From assembly GCF_028640845.1 (NCBI RefSeq), contig NC_080548.1:4582314-4646313 (forward strand): a stretch of 64,000 nucleotides of DNA, read 5' to 3'. The notes beneath the pieces were generated by a model, which was not told where the DNA came from, made no database searches, and saw only the letters and a program-made list of their open reading frames with translations. The translations under genes and the position numbers were made by a program. Numbering within the stretch: position 1 is the stretch's first letter; every line of letters starts with the position of its first letter. This DNA is from Ahaetulla prasina. Its lineage: Eukaryota > Chordata > Lepidosauria > Squamata > Colubridae. Shown here one piece after another: positions 9,478 through 21,419 of this stretch.

Positions 9478-11900
9478 CTCTCATGGCATCACTGCAGCCA
9501 CCATCTCAACTGTTTTGACCATAACTTTGCAAACATCTTTATTGCTTCCCCTCTCTCCAGTTTATCAGGGTGGGGGTGGGGGAGAATTGGAGAAGGTCTA
9601 GCATTTGGGCAGAGAGGATAGGGGGCCTGGAGCTTCAGCTGCCAAGACATCCTGAGTATCAGCAGTCTGATGCCAAAGTTGGGGGCAACATTCCTAGGCT
9701 GATTTCAGAGGCTTTGTCCTCAGCTGAACCTTAGCATGGCCTTCTGGCTCTTGCAGCAAAGGGAGCAGCAACAAGGGTGGCAGCTCTGAGTGTGGGCTGG
9801 TGTGGGATGAGGATGATGTGCCTCACTGTCCTCCAAGAGGGCTGCGTCACCAGCCTTAGAAGAAGTATAAAGGGACTCCACCTATATTACACTTCTTTCT
9901 TTCCATTTTGGGGGGAAAAAAGTCTTTTGAAATAAAAATCAGTCCTGTGACGATTAAAAGGAGAGATTTCAAGCCATCTGCTCAGGATTCCCCACTGCTT
10001 TGGACAACTCAGCAGTCCCTAAGACCAGGTGTCTCCTCCTGGAGGGGCCACAACCACATATCACATGTAAAAAGAAAGGAAGGAGCTTTGGTTGCATGGT
10101 TGTGTCTGCCATCTTGACTTTTTTGATCCCTCCCTACAGTCACCCCTCCTTGGGACAAATCTCATTGGGAGAAGGAACCAGCTCTTTTCTGGGGCTGATG
10201 CCTTTCAGCTGTGACACTCCCTTCAGAGGCCAGCCAGGTTTCCCCTGTCATCAGTGACCCTCCATGAGATGGCAAAGAACTTCCAATTAGACAAGCCTTC
10301 AAAAGTGGCACTGAATGTGCAGCCTAAACATGGCTGTTGTTGTTCGGCTAAATATTTTTAGTGGTGTGCTGCATTTTTCACTTATGGCTGCTGCTTCTGC
10401 TTGTATTGTAGGGACGAATTATTTTTCCACCCTTCAGTCTTGGATTTCTTGAAAGCCACTTCACATCTCCAGGGGAGGAAAACCGTAAAGCTGAAATGCC
10501 TGAAATTTTACATCTGCAAAACTCCATTCTGTCATAGGAGTCCCGATCTAATATTGCCCATGTGAAGAGTAGCAGTGGTGGGTTGAAAAGTCCCTGGTTT
10601 TCAGAATTCGGCTCCCAATTTGCTTTAAGGAATCTCTTAGCCCATCCCCATCCAACCCACCCCACACCCAGCTTGGCCTTTCTTGAGTTTCACAGCAAAC
10701 CTCGCTGCAGCTCTGCTAATGAAAGCCAATGTGGCTATATTAATCCCAGACCCCTCTCTTTTTGCACAGACCCACCGCCATTCCCAGCCTGTTCCACCAA
10801 CATCAATGACACAACCATCTTGGCCAAGTTGCATGACTGTAGCCATGGCAACAGCTGCTGCTTGTACCCTGGGATGGTAAAAGATGAAAGCAAAAGAGCA
10901 AAGTTGGCTAAGGAAGGAAAGAAGTAAGAGTTATGTTGCCATCCCATAACTTCAAGCAAAATGGATGTCATTTAGGAGATAGAAGGAAAGGCTTTGACCC
11001 AAAAAAGATAATCAAAGCCACCAGCATCAAAGATGAGTTTCAGAAGCTATCTTTTTTTTCCAGGAACCCTTGATGGATGAATTTTTATGAGAGCTAAGAT
11101 GGTTCATTCCATTTATTTCTTTTTTCAGCCTCCGATCTGCAGTATGATGCCTCTGGCCATCAGTATGCCTGGGAATCATCCCCTCAGTGACCCGCCAGCA
11201 TTTTTGAAAACTTGCTCACAAAAATAATTTGAATTTAACTCTCAATTAAATGCTGGCATTTTTGCAAAGCGAAGGGTCTTACCCCCTCCCCAGATGATTT
11301 CTGGGCTCCCAAGTGTGCTTAGAAACAGAATGCTAGGCAACTGAAGCTTTGTCTGAACATGTTTTATGCAAACAAATCAATAAAGATAATCTGGAAAGGA
11401 TGGAGGGAGCATCCTGTAATGCTGGAAAGGTTACCAGAAAACGTATTCTGTAGGATGCCTCCTGGTAAACATACATATGACTGGTGATCTGGCCGCTATT
11501 TTGGGATTAGGCCTCCAAGAAAGCCTTTAGAAGAGACGTCCTACAAGATGCTCTCAGAATGGTGCTCCTGATACCAAGCATAGCGAGTCTCTTTCCCTTC
11601 TCCTCTCTCCACATCCAGTAGTAGCTGGAAGAGTGTGAGTTACTTGTTAGAGGTGAGAGGTTAGCTCACTCCAGATTTCGGTCTCTCAGCCCTGAGCTCC
11701 CTCCAAAATGGGATGATTTCACCATCAGCATCTATTTCCCAGCAAAGCTAATGAGACCTCTGGTGCAGGAAAGTAAGACCCCTGAGCTTGGGATAAATTC
11801 AAGGTTCAGTCTCTCTGAGAATTAAAAAAAACCCTGTACAAAGCAACCAATATTGTTGAAAGGCATCTAGTATAACATTCATGACAGCTTTGACTCTAGA
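9478..11900. other. Apparently unique noncoding DNA
   Basis: 2.4 kb with no convincing coding region. Open frames here are short and of ordinary composition. A CAGTGGTGGGTTG at 10573 could be a single hAT end, without a partner. Confidence 0.5.
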
Positions 11901-12019
11901 CTAGTGCTTTCCAACCTTGAGCACTAAGAGATGTGGACCTCAACTTCCAGAATTTCCCCAGCCAGCATACTGAGAGTTGAAATCCATACTTTAAAGTTGC
12001 TGAGGTTAAAAAACGCTGG
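11901..12019. mobile_element. Palindromic hAT-type MITE
   Basis: Imperfect inverted halves: the left reads AGTGCTTTCCAACC...GTGGACCTCAACTTCC and the right is its degenerate reverse complement ending AAAAAACGCTG. The sequence resembles the common CAGTG(T)TTCTCAACC type. No clear target duplication was found. Confidence 0.6.
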
Positions 12020-13148
12020 GCAAGAGAGAGGCATTCTCTCCTTGTAGAGTTTAAAGTGGTAGGTGGGGAATGGGGCAAAATGTGACGGGATGGTGGAAGG
12101 GAACCAGCAAATTGCTGAAAGTGGGAAAGAGAAACGCTGGTAGCCAGCAAGTTTCTTGAGAGGTGGAGGAGAAGGAAAATAGCCTCTAGACCACTGAAGT
12201 CTGGTGAGCTGCATCTCTTTGTTCCTTTTATTAGGGCCACAAAGGTCCAGTTTGTTTGCTTAAATGCTTGAGCCTATTAGCTGCTGTGACAGCATCACAT
12301 TGTCTGTGCAGCTGAGTTTTAACCCTCAACATTCTTTCATCATCATCATCATCATCATCAACATCTGCTGCTGCTTCTTTGCCTTGGCCCAACTGGAAGA
12401 AGGATGTCCAGGCCAAAAACTCCAATGTGGTGGTGGAAGAAAGCTTGAGACCTACCATAGTTCTGCCATCCCAGGGAACCCATCAGGATTGCCTGTCTTG
12501 GGGATTATGTGAAAAACCTGCAAAGCCTCTAAAATGAGAGGCCATCACTAGGTGGGATGAGGGCAAAGCATGTTTATTGGGCCAAAGGAGTTATGCCACT
12601 GGGCAGTCAACATGGGGGCTCACTGCTTGGGGGACACTGTGGACTGGTGAGCAACTGTCTAGCTACACAGTGGGAGATTTATGGACAGCTCAGCTGCAGG
12701 ATGGCGCCCAGGGCTGCACAATTAAAGCCTGCAAGGCAGTTCATGGATGACATCTTGACTTTTCTGCCCCACCCCCATGGACCTTTCTGTTATTCATCAG
12801 GGTCCTCCTCTGAAATTGAAAATGCAGAAGTGTGTCACTACCATTGTGTGTGGACTGAGGATATCAGTGGCAAGAGGCTTGTGTGATTGGCAAGGATCCG
12901 TCCCTTAAGAGGTTCCTTCATGCCCAATTTGAAAGCAAAGTTCGTTATATACTGTCTCAGAAGTAAAAAAAAAAACCCCGAACAAACCCTATAACCTGGA
13001 TCTCATTGAGGGCTGTTTCCAGATGGGTATTTCGGGAGGAAGTCAAGGTGAGATCACTAGAATCACTGCAGGTAGCAGTGCAGTTATACCAGTGGCATCA
13101 AGTGATGCAGTGCCATTTCAGGAAAAACTCACATTTGGAAGCTGTAAT
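12020..13148. other. Apparently unique noncoding DNA
   Basis: No gene recognised. It contains a short (ATC)n run at about 12337-12361. Confidence 0.5.
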
Positions 13149-13293
13149 GTACACTGAGAGCATATGCACCAAGACAAATTCCTTGTGTGTCCAATCACAC
13201 TTGGCCAATAAAATTCTATTCTATTCTATTCTATTCTATTCTATTCTATTCTATTCTATTCTATTCTATTCTATTCTATTCTATTCTATTCTA
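13149..13293 (+). mobile_element. L2-group LINE 3' end with (ATTCT)n tail
   Basis: Only the last ~65 bp of the 3'UTR remain (ACTGAGAGCATATGCACCAA to CCAATAAAATT), followed by about 16 ATTCT units at 13213-13293. The 3'UTR piece is essentially identical to the ends of the larger copies at 16972 and 56717. Confidence 0.9.
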
Positions 13294-13436
13294 ATGTCAA
13301 GGCATTGCTTTGTAAAGGCAATATTCTTCCTTCCTTCCTTTCTCTCTTTTTCCTATATTTAGCTTTACTAATCAGGCTACATAAAATGAATGGGTTTCTT
13401 TAACTGTTACTTCTGGGGGTTTCTGTTCATTTATTT

Positions 13437-13540
13437 TATTTTATTTTTATTGAAAAAGTTTTTACAAAAATTTTCACCCCCCTTTTTTTCCCCTCCCCCC
13501 TCCATCCCCTCCCCCCTCCCTCCAAAACCACCCTCACAGG
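13437..13540 (-). mobile_element. L1 3'-end fragment
   Basis: On the minus strand it is a G-rich 3'UTR run, then TTGTAAAAACTTTTTCAATA and an A-rich tail, matching the 3' end of the L1 at 60900-61001. Exact 13-bp target duplication TGTTCATTTATTT at 13424-13436 and 13541-13553. The insertion is severely 5' truncated. Confidence 0.8.
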
Positions 13541-13735
13541 TGTTCATTTATTTATTAGTCATATTTGTAGACTGCCCACTCAAAATCAGTTTGAGGTGCA
13601 CAGATTGAAAACATAACGTATCAAAACACAATCAGAAGATATCTTAGGACTGTCCTCTGGTGCAGAATTTAGAATCTCTGGATATTTATTCTGCAAGCAC
13701 AAGGGATGGTTTTAACTTGTGAAAACTCTAGTAAG

Positions 13736-14857
13736 ATGGCGCCGACGAAGGCTGCCTCGGTGAAATGCTCTCTAATTGTTTCTTTATTTCTAATTGTTCT
13801 CTGTGACTCACTACGGATTTCCTACTCACGAGACCATCTGCTAAAAATTAAGGAACATTTCTTTAAGGAGCAGCTTTCTTTAATCTCACCCCCGCCTGTC
13901 TTTACAAACACGGAGGAGATTCTAACACAGGAGGAGGCAATTCCCACGGAGCCATGGATTACTAAAAAAACCAAACGACGGAAACGAAGGAAGAGAGGTA
14001 AGCGATCTGGGATCTTAATCAGGCTAAGAACTCGCACTAAAACTCCTCTGCCTTCAATTTTCCTAACAAATATACGCTCACTTGCAAATAAGATGGATGA
14101 AATACTCCTCTTAAACAAATACTATTCTGATTTTCGCAATTCAGCAGTCCTATGCTTCTCTGAAACCTGGTTAAATGAATCAATTGAAAATAGCAGCCTG
14201 AACATTCCAGGATTTCAAATTGAACGATCAGACAGGATTCCAGAAACATCTGGTAAAAAGAAAGGAGGAGGCTTATGCCTATATATTAATTCAACCTGGT
14301 GTCAAGATTTTAACATAATTTACAAATTCTGTGACAACAATTTAGAGACTCTAATTATCAACTGCAAACCTTACTATTCGCCTCGTGAATTTTCCTCATT
14401 TCTTCTAATTGCTGTTTATGTCCCACCACAAGCCTGTGTAAACGAGGCATTACGAACTCTAGCTGACCAAATCATGGAGGCTGAAGCCAAACACCCTGAT
14501 TCACTGGCCATTGTTTTGGGAGATCTAAACAAGGCAAACTTAAGGAAAGAACTACCAAAATACTTTCAGCATGTCAATTGTCCCACCAGAGGCAAGAATA
14601 CTCTAGACCACTGCTACACAACACTAAAAGATGCCTATCGGTCTTTACCACGTGCAGCTGTAGGACACTCTGATCATTGCATGATTCACCTTGTACCTGC
14701 TTACAGGCAAAGACTTAAAGCCATAAAACCAATAATTAAATCAGTGAAAACCTGGACGGAGGAATCAGAATTAAAGCTACAGGCATGTTTTGACTGCACT
14801 GATTGGAATATTTTAAAGATACCTCTGCAGACCTGGATGAACTCACAGATACTGTAA
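13736..14857 (+). pseudogene. L2-group ORF: N-terminal extension and AP endonuclease
   Basis: From ATG 13736 the protein begins MAPTKAASVK, then a hydrophobic stretch CSLIVSLFLIVLC (about residues 10-24), then a strongly basic run KKTKRRKRRKRGKR (about residues 78-92). The endonuclease follows with FLTNIRSLANKMDE, FSETWL, LGDLN and the intact catalytic SDH in VGHSDHCM (about residue 320). It would nick target DNA for target-primed reverse transcription. The frame is lost near 14815 by a small indel. An upstream in-frame ATG at 13706 exists, but 13736 fits the element start better. Confidence 0.8.
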
Positions 14858-14863
14858 CATCAT

Positions 14864-16687
14864 ATGTCAGCTTCTGTGAAGACCTATGTACCTACAAGGA
14901 ACTTGCGAATACACAGTAATAACAAACCTTGGTTTACACCTAAACTTAAGCAGCTACGACATTCCAAAGAGGAAGCCTACAGAAAAGGTGATAAAATGCT
15001 GTACAATCAGGCCAGAAATGCACTAACAAGGGAGATAAGAGCAGCAAAAGAAGCTACTCTGAAAAGCTAAAGAATCAATTTTCAGCAAATGAACCAGCAA
15101 ACATGTGGAAAACTCTTAAAAATATCACCGGCTATGGCAAACCTCCTTCCCAGGCTGAAGGTAATCAACAACTGGCAGATGACCTGAATGAGTTTTACTG
15201 CAGGTTTGAAAGGAAACTACAGCCACCTATCTCCACCCATCTCGGACACACCAACAACAGCCAAGCCTCCTACAACTGACCCCATTTCATTGGGTTCACA
15301 ACCCCTAGTGATCACAGAAAAGGAAGTGCAGGACCTATTTCACAGACAAAAGCCAGGAAAAGCTCCAGGCCCAGACAAGATAACTCCTTCTTGCTTAAAA
15401 GTCTGTGCTGACCAATTGGCCCCCATCTTCACCCATATTTTCAATAAATCACTAGAGATGTGCTATGTTCCTTCTTGCTTCAAACGCTCTACCATCATCC
15501 CAGTGCCGAAGAAGCCCACCATCAAGGAACTGAATGACTACAGACCAGTTGCTCTAACATCTGTAGTCATGAAAACCTTTGAAAGGCTAGTGCTTTCCTA
15601 CCTGAAAACCATCACGAATCCGCTCTTAGACCCCTTGCAATTTGCATACCGAGCAAATAGATCAACAGATGATGCTGTTAATATGGCTCTGCACTACATC
15701 CTACAACATCTTGAGTCTCCAAAGACCTATGCAAGGGTCCTTTTTGTAGACTTTAGTTCAGCATTCAATACCATCATTCCAGACATTCTTCTAACTAAGC
15801 TAAACCAGCTACAGGTACCGGAACAGACTTGTAAGTGGATCACAAGCTTCCTAACAAACAGGAAGCAGCAGGTGAAGCTAAGCAAGATCACATCAAATAC
15901 CTGTACAATTAGCACAGGGGCCCCCCAAGGCTGTGTGCTCTCCCCACTTCTCTTCTCTCTGTATACCAATGACTGCATCTCCAACGATCCATCAGTTAAG
16001 CTACTGAAGTTTGCAGATGACACAACAGTGATTGGTCTCATTCGAGACAATGACGAATCCGCATATAGACGAGAGGTCGAACGACTAGCCTTGTGGTGCA
16101 ACCAAAACAATCTGGAACTGAACACACTCAAAACCGTAGAAATGGTGGTAGACTTTAGGAAAAACCCTTCCATACTTCCACCTCTCACAATACTTGACAA
16201 CACAGTATCAACAGTAGAAACCTTCAAATTTCTGGGTTCTATCATATCGCAAGATCTCAAATGGACAGCTAACATCAAAAACATCATTAAAAAAGGACAA
16301 CAAAGAATGTTCTTTCTGCGCCAACTCAGTAAGCTCAAACTGCCCAAGGAGCTGCTGATCCAATTCTACAGAGGAATTATTGAGTCTGTCATTTGCACCT
16401 CTATAACTGTCTGGTTTGGTTCTGCAACCCAACAAGAAAAACACAGACTTCAGAGGATAATTAGAACTGCAGAAAAAATAATTGCTACCAACTTGCCTTC
16501 CATTGAGGACCTGTATACTGCACGAATCAAGAAGAGGGCCGTGAAAATATTTGCAGATCCCTCGCATCCTGGACATAAACTGTTTCAACTCCTACCCTCA
16601 AAACGACGCTATAGAGCACTGCACACCAGAACAACTAGACACAAGAACAGTTTTTTCCCGAAGGCCATCACTCTGCTAAACAAATAA
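14864..16687 (+). pseudogene. L2-group ORF: linker and reverse transcriptase
   Basis: The linker (14864-15187) runs through three frames, with KPWFTPKLKQLR and ARNALTREIRAAK. The open RT frame 15188-16687 (499 residues) has QKPGKAPGPDKITPSCLK, NDYRPVALTS, FVDFSSAFNTI, APQGCVLSP and the catalytic FADD at 16010-16021, then the thumb and C-terminal region ending AITLLNK. The RT domain itself looks intact; only the upstream junctions are broken. Confidence 0.85.
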
Positions 16688-16972
16688 TTCCCTCAACACT
16701 GTCAGACTATTTACTGAATCTGCACTACTATTAATCGTTTCATAGTTCCCATCACCAATCTCTTTCCACTTATGACTGTATGACTATAACTTGTTGCTGG
16801 CAATCCTTATGATTTATATTGATATATTGACCATCAATTGTGTTGTAAATGTTGTACCTTGATGAACGTATCTTTTCTTTTATGTACACTGAGAGCATAT
16901 GCACCAAGACAAATTCCTTGTGTGTCCAATCACACTTGGCCAATAAAATTCTATTCTATTCTATTCTATTCT
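16688..16972 (+). repeat. L2-group 3'UTR and ATTCT tail
   Basis: The 3'UTR starts after TAA at 16687. It ends with the conserved ACTTGGCCAATAAAATT block and about five ATTCT units (16948-16972), the shortest tail of the three copies in the window. Confidence 0.85.
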
Positions 16973-17061
16973 ACTTTGGGTGTTGGGGGTAGATGTGGAA
17001 TTTTGAACGAACATTATTATAAATATCTATGGAGATTCTCAATCATCCAGGTCATGGTTGT

Positions 17062-17155
17062 CCCAAAGGTTCTTCTTTTCAATAGGCAACTGGAATTTGT
17101 TGTTTTTTTAAGATGTTTTGCTTCTTATCCAAGAAACTTCTTCAGCTCTGACTGG
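17062..17155. repeat. Penelope element 1 left inverted repeat
   Basis: Reads CCCAAAGGTTCTTCTTTTCA through CAGCTCTGACTGG. Its reverse complement is found at 21308-21405. Confidence 0.85.
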
Positions 17156-17217
17156 ATGGTGGGGAATGGAAGAATTTATACTCCTTGCAGACAGCTGGAC
17201 ATTTGCATTCTTTTAAG

Positions 17218-17320
17218 GTCAAGATCAAAAGACAATTGGAAGCATTCACCAAATATATCAACTCTGTGGACAGATACATCAAATTCACATGGGAAGATGT
17301 TAAGGAAAATAGTTTAGCCT
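17218..17320 (+). pseudogene. Penelope RT, piece before the LINE insertion
   Basis: Encodes VKIKRQLEAFTKYINSVDRY then IKFTWEDVKENSLAF, a conserved stretch of vertebrate Penelope RT. The preceding RT is missing: the inverted repeat joins directly to this point, so the element is internally or 5' deleted. Confidence 0.75.
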
Positions 17321-17321
17321 T

Positions 17322-17326
17322 TATAT

Positions 17327-17405
<79 letters not shown>

Positions 17406-17408
17406 TTT
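17322..17408. repeat. (TTTA)n microsatellite, LINE tail
   Basis: About 21 tandem TTTA units at the 3' end of LINE copy B. An (AT)n run also occurs at about 17495-17512 in its 3'UTR. Confidence 0.9.
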
Positions 17409-17578
17409 TGTCACAACAATATATGTAGGTATCATACAAAAAAGATTATATAGTATATAAACACATATATGAGTAAATATAAGGAGGTATAAGCATATAT
17501 ATATATATATATAGGAAGAAGAAAAGAAAAACAATAGGACAGGAATGGTAGGCACGTTTGTGCGCTTATGCACGCCCC

Positions 17579-18826
17579 TTATGGTCCTCTTAGGAATGGG
17601 GTGAGGTCAATAGTAGAAAGTTTTTGGTTAAAGCTTTTAGGATTATGAGAAGAAACCACAGAGTCAGGTAAAGTATTCCAAGCACTGATGATTCTGTTAC
17701 AGAAGTCATATTTTCTGCAATCTAGATTAAAGCGGTTGACATTAAGTTTAAATCTATTAGTTGCTCTAGTATTATTGCAATTAAAGCTGAAGTAGTCTTT
17801 AACAGGAAGGACATTGCAATAGATGATTCTGTGAGTTAAACTTAGGTCTTGTCGAAGGCGACGGAGTTCCAAGTTTTCTAAGCCTAGGATTTCAAGTCTG
17901 GTGGGATAGGGTATTTTATTGTTTTCAGAGGAATGGAGAACTCTTCTTGTAAAATATTTCTGGACATGTTCGATTGTATTGATGTCAGAGATGTGGTGAG
18001 GGTTCCAAACAGGCGAGCTGTATTCTAGAATTGGTCTAGCAAATGTTTTATATGCTCTGGTTAGTAGTGTGGTGTTTTTGGAAAAGAAGCTACACAAAAT
18101 TAGGTTTACAACTCTTAGAGCTTTTTTTGGTATGTAATTGCAGTGGGCTTTGGCACTTAGATCATTTGACATGAAAACTCCAAGGTCTTTAACGGGATGG
18201 GGGTCATCTGTAAGGTAATGTCCATCTAGTATGTACTTAGTGTTTGGGTTCTTTTTTCCTATATGTAAGACTGAGCATTTGCTGGTTGAAATTTGGAGCT
18301 GCCAATTTTTAGACCAAGCGGTTAGATGATCAAGGTCATTTTGAATGATAGAAGTATTGTCTGTGGTGTTAAATAGTTCAACATCATCAGCAAAGAGAAC
18401 ACAATTACTTGAGATGTGGTCACGGAGGTCATTAATGTATAGTATAAAGAGTGTTGGTCCAAGGACGCTGCCTTGAGGAACGCCACTCTTGACAGGAACA
18501 GGATTTGATAAAGCATTGCCAATTTTGACCACTTGTTGTCTGTTAGACAGAAAAGCAGATATCCATTTGTGAAGGGGTCCTGAGATGCCATAGGATATTA
18601 GTTTTAGGAGAAGTTTATCGTGTACTACTGAGTCAAAAGCTTTGCAGAAGTCTATGTAGATTGCATCTATTGATTTGCCTTGATCAAGATTTGTAGTCCA
18701 TATGTTTTTACAGTGGAGAAGTTGTAAGTTACATGATAATTTTTTCCTGAAACCAAATTGTTTATTGGAGAGTAGGTTGTTAGTTTCTAAGTGTGAGGTA
18801 ATGGATTGGTTGATGATTGATTCCAT
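17579..18826 (-). pseudogene. LINE copy B reverse transcriptase
   Basis: A 415-residue open frame with KQFGFRKKLSC, AIYIDFCKAFDSVVHD, SGVPQGSVLGPTLFILYIND and catalytic FADD (plus 18383-18394), then FLGVFMSN-like and HVQKYFTRRVLHSS C-terminal segments. This RT half is intact, but it is separated from the upstream part of ORF2 by a stop or frameshift near 18850. Confidence 0.85.
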
Positions 18827-18884
18827 GACTTTGCAGGTGATGCAGCAAAGAGAGATCGGTCTGTAATTTTCGACTAATCAAAAA

Positions 18885-19622
18885 TCAAATAAATGAAATG
18901 ACTAAGCTGGGGTCTCCTTTTTTGAAGATAGGGATGACTGTGGCTAGTGACCAAAGTTTGGGAAGAGAACTGGTAGTGAAAGCTTTATCAAAGATAATAC
19001 TTAGGGGTTCTGCTATATTAATGGAAAGTTTTTTTAAGAAGTATGCACATAGTCCATCGGGTCCAATAGATAGCGATGGTTTTAAGTTATGAAGAACTTT
19101 TCCAACGTTGTCTTCTGTGAAATCTATATGAGTTAAATCATCATAATCATTGCTGGTACGTTTGTGGAATGTCGGATATGTGTTATCGGAGTTAACAAAG
19201 ACTGAGCCAAAGAAAATGTTGAAGAGGTTTGCTTTAACTGTTTCGTCATTGCATTCTTTGTTAGAATCTTTTAGTGGTGGGATGGATCTTGAGTCTTTAA
19301 GTTTGTTGTTAACAAAATTATAAAAGGCATGATTGGAATTTGTGCGCAGAAGGTTCTCTTCTTGCTTGGTGTGGTAATTTGTGCATTCAGTTTTTATTTG
19401 GTTGCATATATTTCTGTAGCGGTTTTTGAAATTTGTAACATAGCCTTTTTTATTTCTTTTCCAGAGGGATTTTTTTTTTGATTGAAGCTTTTTTATTGAT
19501 ATGGGTAGTTTGTTTTTCTTGATCATGGTAGTCATTTGTGGTACATATAGTTTAATGAGTCTATTGATTTCAAGAAGGAAGACTCTATAGTGATCTTCAG
19601 CGGTTATGCAGGTTGCAAACAA
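18885..19622 (-). pseudogene. LINE copy B linker and RT N-terminus
   Basis: 245 residues including KLPISIKKLQSKKKSLWKRN, ENLLRTNSNHAFYNFVN and DGLCAYFLKKLSI. It ends in PIFKKGDPSLVISFI just before the frame change into the RT core. Confidence 0.8.
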
Positions 19623-19625
19623 ATT

Positions 19626-20369
19626 TTACCAGTCCAGAAATGAAAGATCGTTGTTTATAAGGTCGTAATTGGCTTTTTTGAAGTTGTAGTTGGGAGTACT
19701 GTTGTTATGACGATTTAAGTATGGACGTATATTGAGATGAAAATCAATCATGCAGTAGTCACTGTTGGAAAAAGGTTCTTTAATTTGTAGTCCGTAAATT
19801 GAGTTTGAATTGTTGCAGAAGATGAGATCAAGGCAGTTGTTGAGTCTTGTATTGTTAGTTACAAGTTGTTCAAGACCTAGGTTTGTAACAGCATTGTATA
19901 GTGTAGTATGTATTGGGTCAGTTGAACATTCATTAGTTGTCCAGTTAATAAGAGGTAGATTTAGGTCATCCAGGAAGATGAGAGGATATGGGCAAGAGGT
20001 AGCCCATGTTAGCATTGAGGTTAGCATATTTGCATGGGTAATGTCATAGTCAGGGGCTCTGTAACATAGTAAGAATCGAAGAGTAGTGTTAAGGGATAGG
20101 TCGCATACAATAGTTTCAGGAAGAGAGAGTTTATGTGCTACTTGGATATTTTTTAGATTCAGTGACTTTTTGTAAAAGATAGCCACTCCACCACCTCTTC
20201 GGATTTCATGATCTGATCGATAGACTTGATATTCTTTGTTTGATATAATGGAGTCAGGAAGGGATGAGTTCAGCCATGTTTCACAAACAAAAATGATATC
20301 AAATGTGCCACTGTTTAATAAGAGGATAAATTCAGGTAATTTGTTGACAATGCTTCTTGCATTTATCAA
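19626..20369 (-). pseudogene. LINE copy B AP endonuclease, His motif lost
   Basis: 247 residues: INARSIVNKLPEF, FDIIFVCETWL, RRGGGVAIF, FLDDLNLPLINW and SNSDYCMIDF. The last catalytic motif is SDY (plus 19755-19763) where the family has SDH, as in copy A at 704-712. The endonuclease would therefore be catalytically dead even if expressed. Confidence 0.85.
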
Positions 20370-20514
20370 TTTGCATTTGAGATCTGAAGGGATTGGTGTT
20401 GAAGAGGTAAGGGGCGTGCATACCTAGTTTTGGATGTTAGTAGTTTGGGGGTTGTGTACAACAGATGGTTGTATAGATGGTTGGATGGTAGTTTGGTTGT
20501 TTGAATGGATGGTT

Positions 20515-21358
20515 GCTTGGATTCCTGGACTCTGCAGTACAAATTAAGAAAGACAGAAGCCTTAACACTGAAGTTTACAAAAAACCCTCTCACACAGATC
20601 AATATTTACATTTTGATTCCCACCACCCACTGGAGCACAAAACAGGAGTCATCAGAACCTTACATCACCAGCTGAAGGCCTGCCTACCAGGAAAGATGGG
20701 AAAGAAAAAGAACATAAACACATCAAGGAAGCCCTCAGAACATGTGGCTATCCCAAGTGGGCCTTCATCAAATCTCAAAAAAGAAGAGCTCCTCTGTAAC
20801 AGACAATGACGAAAACAATAAATGTTGTCATTCTGTATGTTGCAGACATATCAGAAAAGCTTAGGAGGATCTTCAGCCAACATAACATACGTGCACACTT
20901 CAAACCCAAGAAGCCAGACACAACTGAGCAACATCGTATATACAGTATATTGCAGTGAGCCATGTGAAGATCTGTACATTGGGGAAATGAAACAACCACT
21001 TCATAAACACATGGCATAACATAGGAGAACAAACACATCAGGACTAGATTCAGCAGTCCATCTGCATTTAAAAGACACAAGCCACTCTTTTGAAAACAAC
21101 AAACTCCATATTTTGGACAGAGAGAATCACTGGTTTGAAAGAGTGGGTAAAGAGGCCATCTATGTCAAAATTGAACAGCCCTCTCTCAACAAAGGGGGAG
21201 GAATACAACATCATCTAACTCCAATCTACGACACAGTCCTTTCAACAGTTCCAAGAAGGCTCCACACCAATTTGCACCACTCAGGTGACCCTGATAACAC
21301 AGATAAACCAGTCAGGGCTGAAGAAACTTCTTGGATGAGTAGTGAAATGTCTTAAAAG
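20515..21358 (+). pseudogene. Penelope RT end and GIY-YIG endonuclease
   Basis: After the LINE the Penelope frame resumes with FLDSAVQIKKDRSLNTEVYK and DQYLHFDSHHPLEHKTGVIR. The endonuclease region follows, in shifting frames, with CEDLYIGEMKQPLHKHM (the YIG motif), HSFENNKLHILDRENHWFER and KIEQPSLNKGGG. The GIY-YIG domain cuts target DNA in this element class. At least three frameshifts are present. Confidence 0.8.
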
Positions 21359-21405
21359 AAAAACCAGAAAGTCCAGTTGCCTCTTGAAAAGAAGCACCTT
21401 TGGGG
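21308..21405. repeat. Penelope element 1 right inverted repeat
   Basis: Reverse complement of 17062-17155, ending AAGCACCTTTGGGG. Confidence 0.85.
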
Positions 21406-21419
21406 CAAACATTATTATA

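Larger units (their letters stand above)
13720..16972 (+). mobile_element. L2-group (CR1-L3-like) LINE, nearly full length
   Basis: A 3.25-kb non-LTR element with endonuclease and RT in what should be one ORF, a ~260-bp 3'UTR and a short (ATTCT)n tail (16948-16972). Several frameshifts between 14810 and 15200 split the ORF. RT and 3'UTR are nearly identical to the copy at 55459-56717, suggesting recent spread. AATAG-tailed L3/CR1-type LINEs are known from advanced snakes. The 5' end is approximate. Confidence 0.85.
17321..20512 (-). mobile_element. CR1-group LINE, copy B
   Basis: A minus-strand LINE inserted in the Penelope RT, 5' truncated near 20512 within the end of ORF1. It contains endonuclease (20369-19626), linker and RT start (19622-18885), RT (18826-17579), a 3'UTR and a pure (TTTA)n tail at 17322-17408. 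Frameshifts occur near 19624 and 18850. No clear target duplication is seen. Same family as copy A and the 3' fragment at 51321-51908. Confidence 0.85.
17022..21407 (+). mobile_element. Penelope-like element 1 (split by LINE copy B)
   Basis: Target duplication AACATTATTATA at 17010-17021 and 21408-21419 (12 bp, exact). Inverted terminal repeats of about 95 bp lie at 17062-17155 and 21308-21405. Between them is a 5'-truncated RT that resumes after the LINE insertion and ends with a GIY-YIG-type endonuclease region. The arrangement (RT followed by GIY-YIG, with inverted terminal blocks) is typical of Penelope-like elements. Confidence 0.85.
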
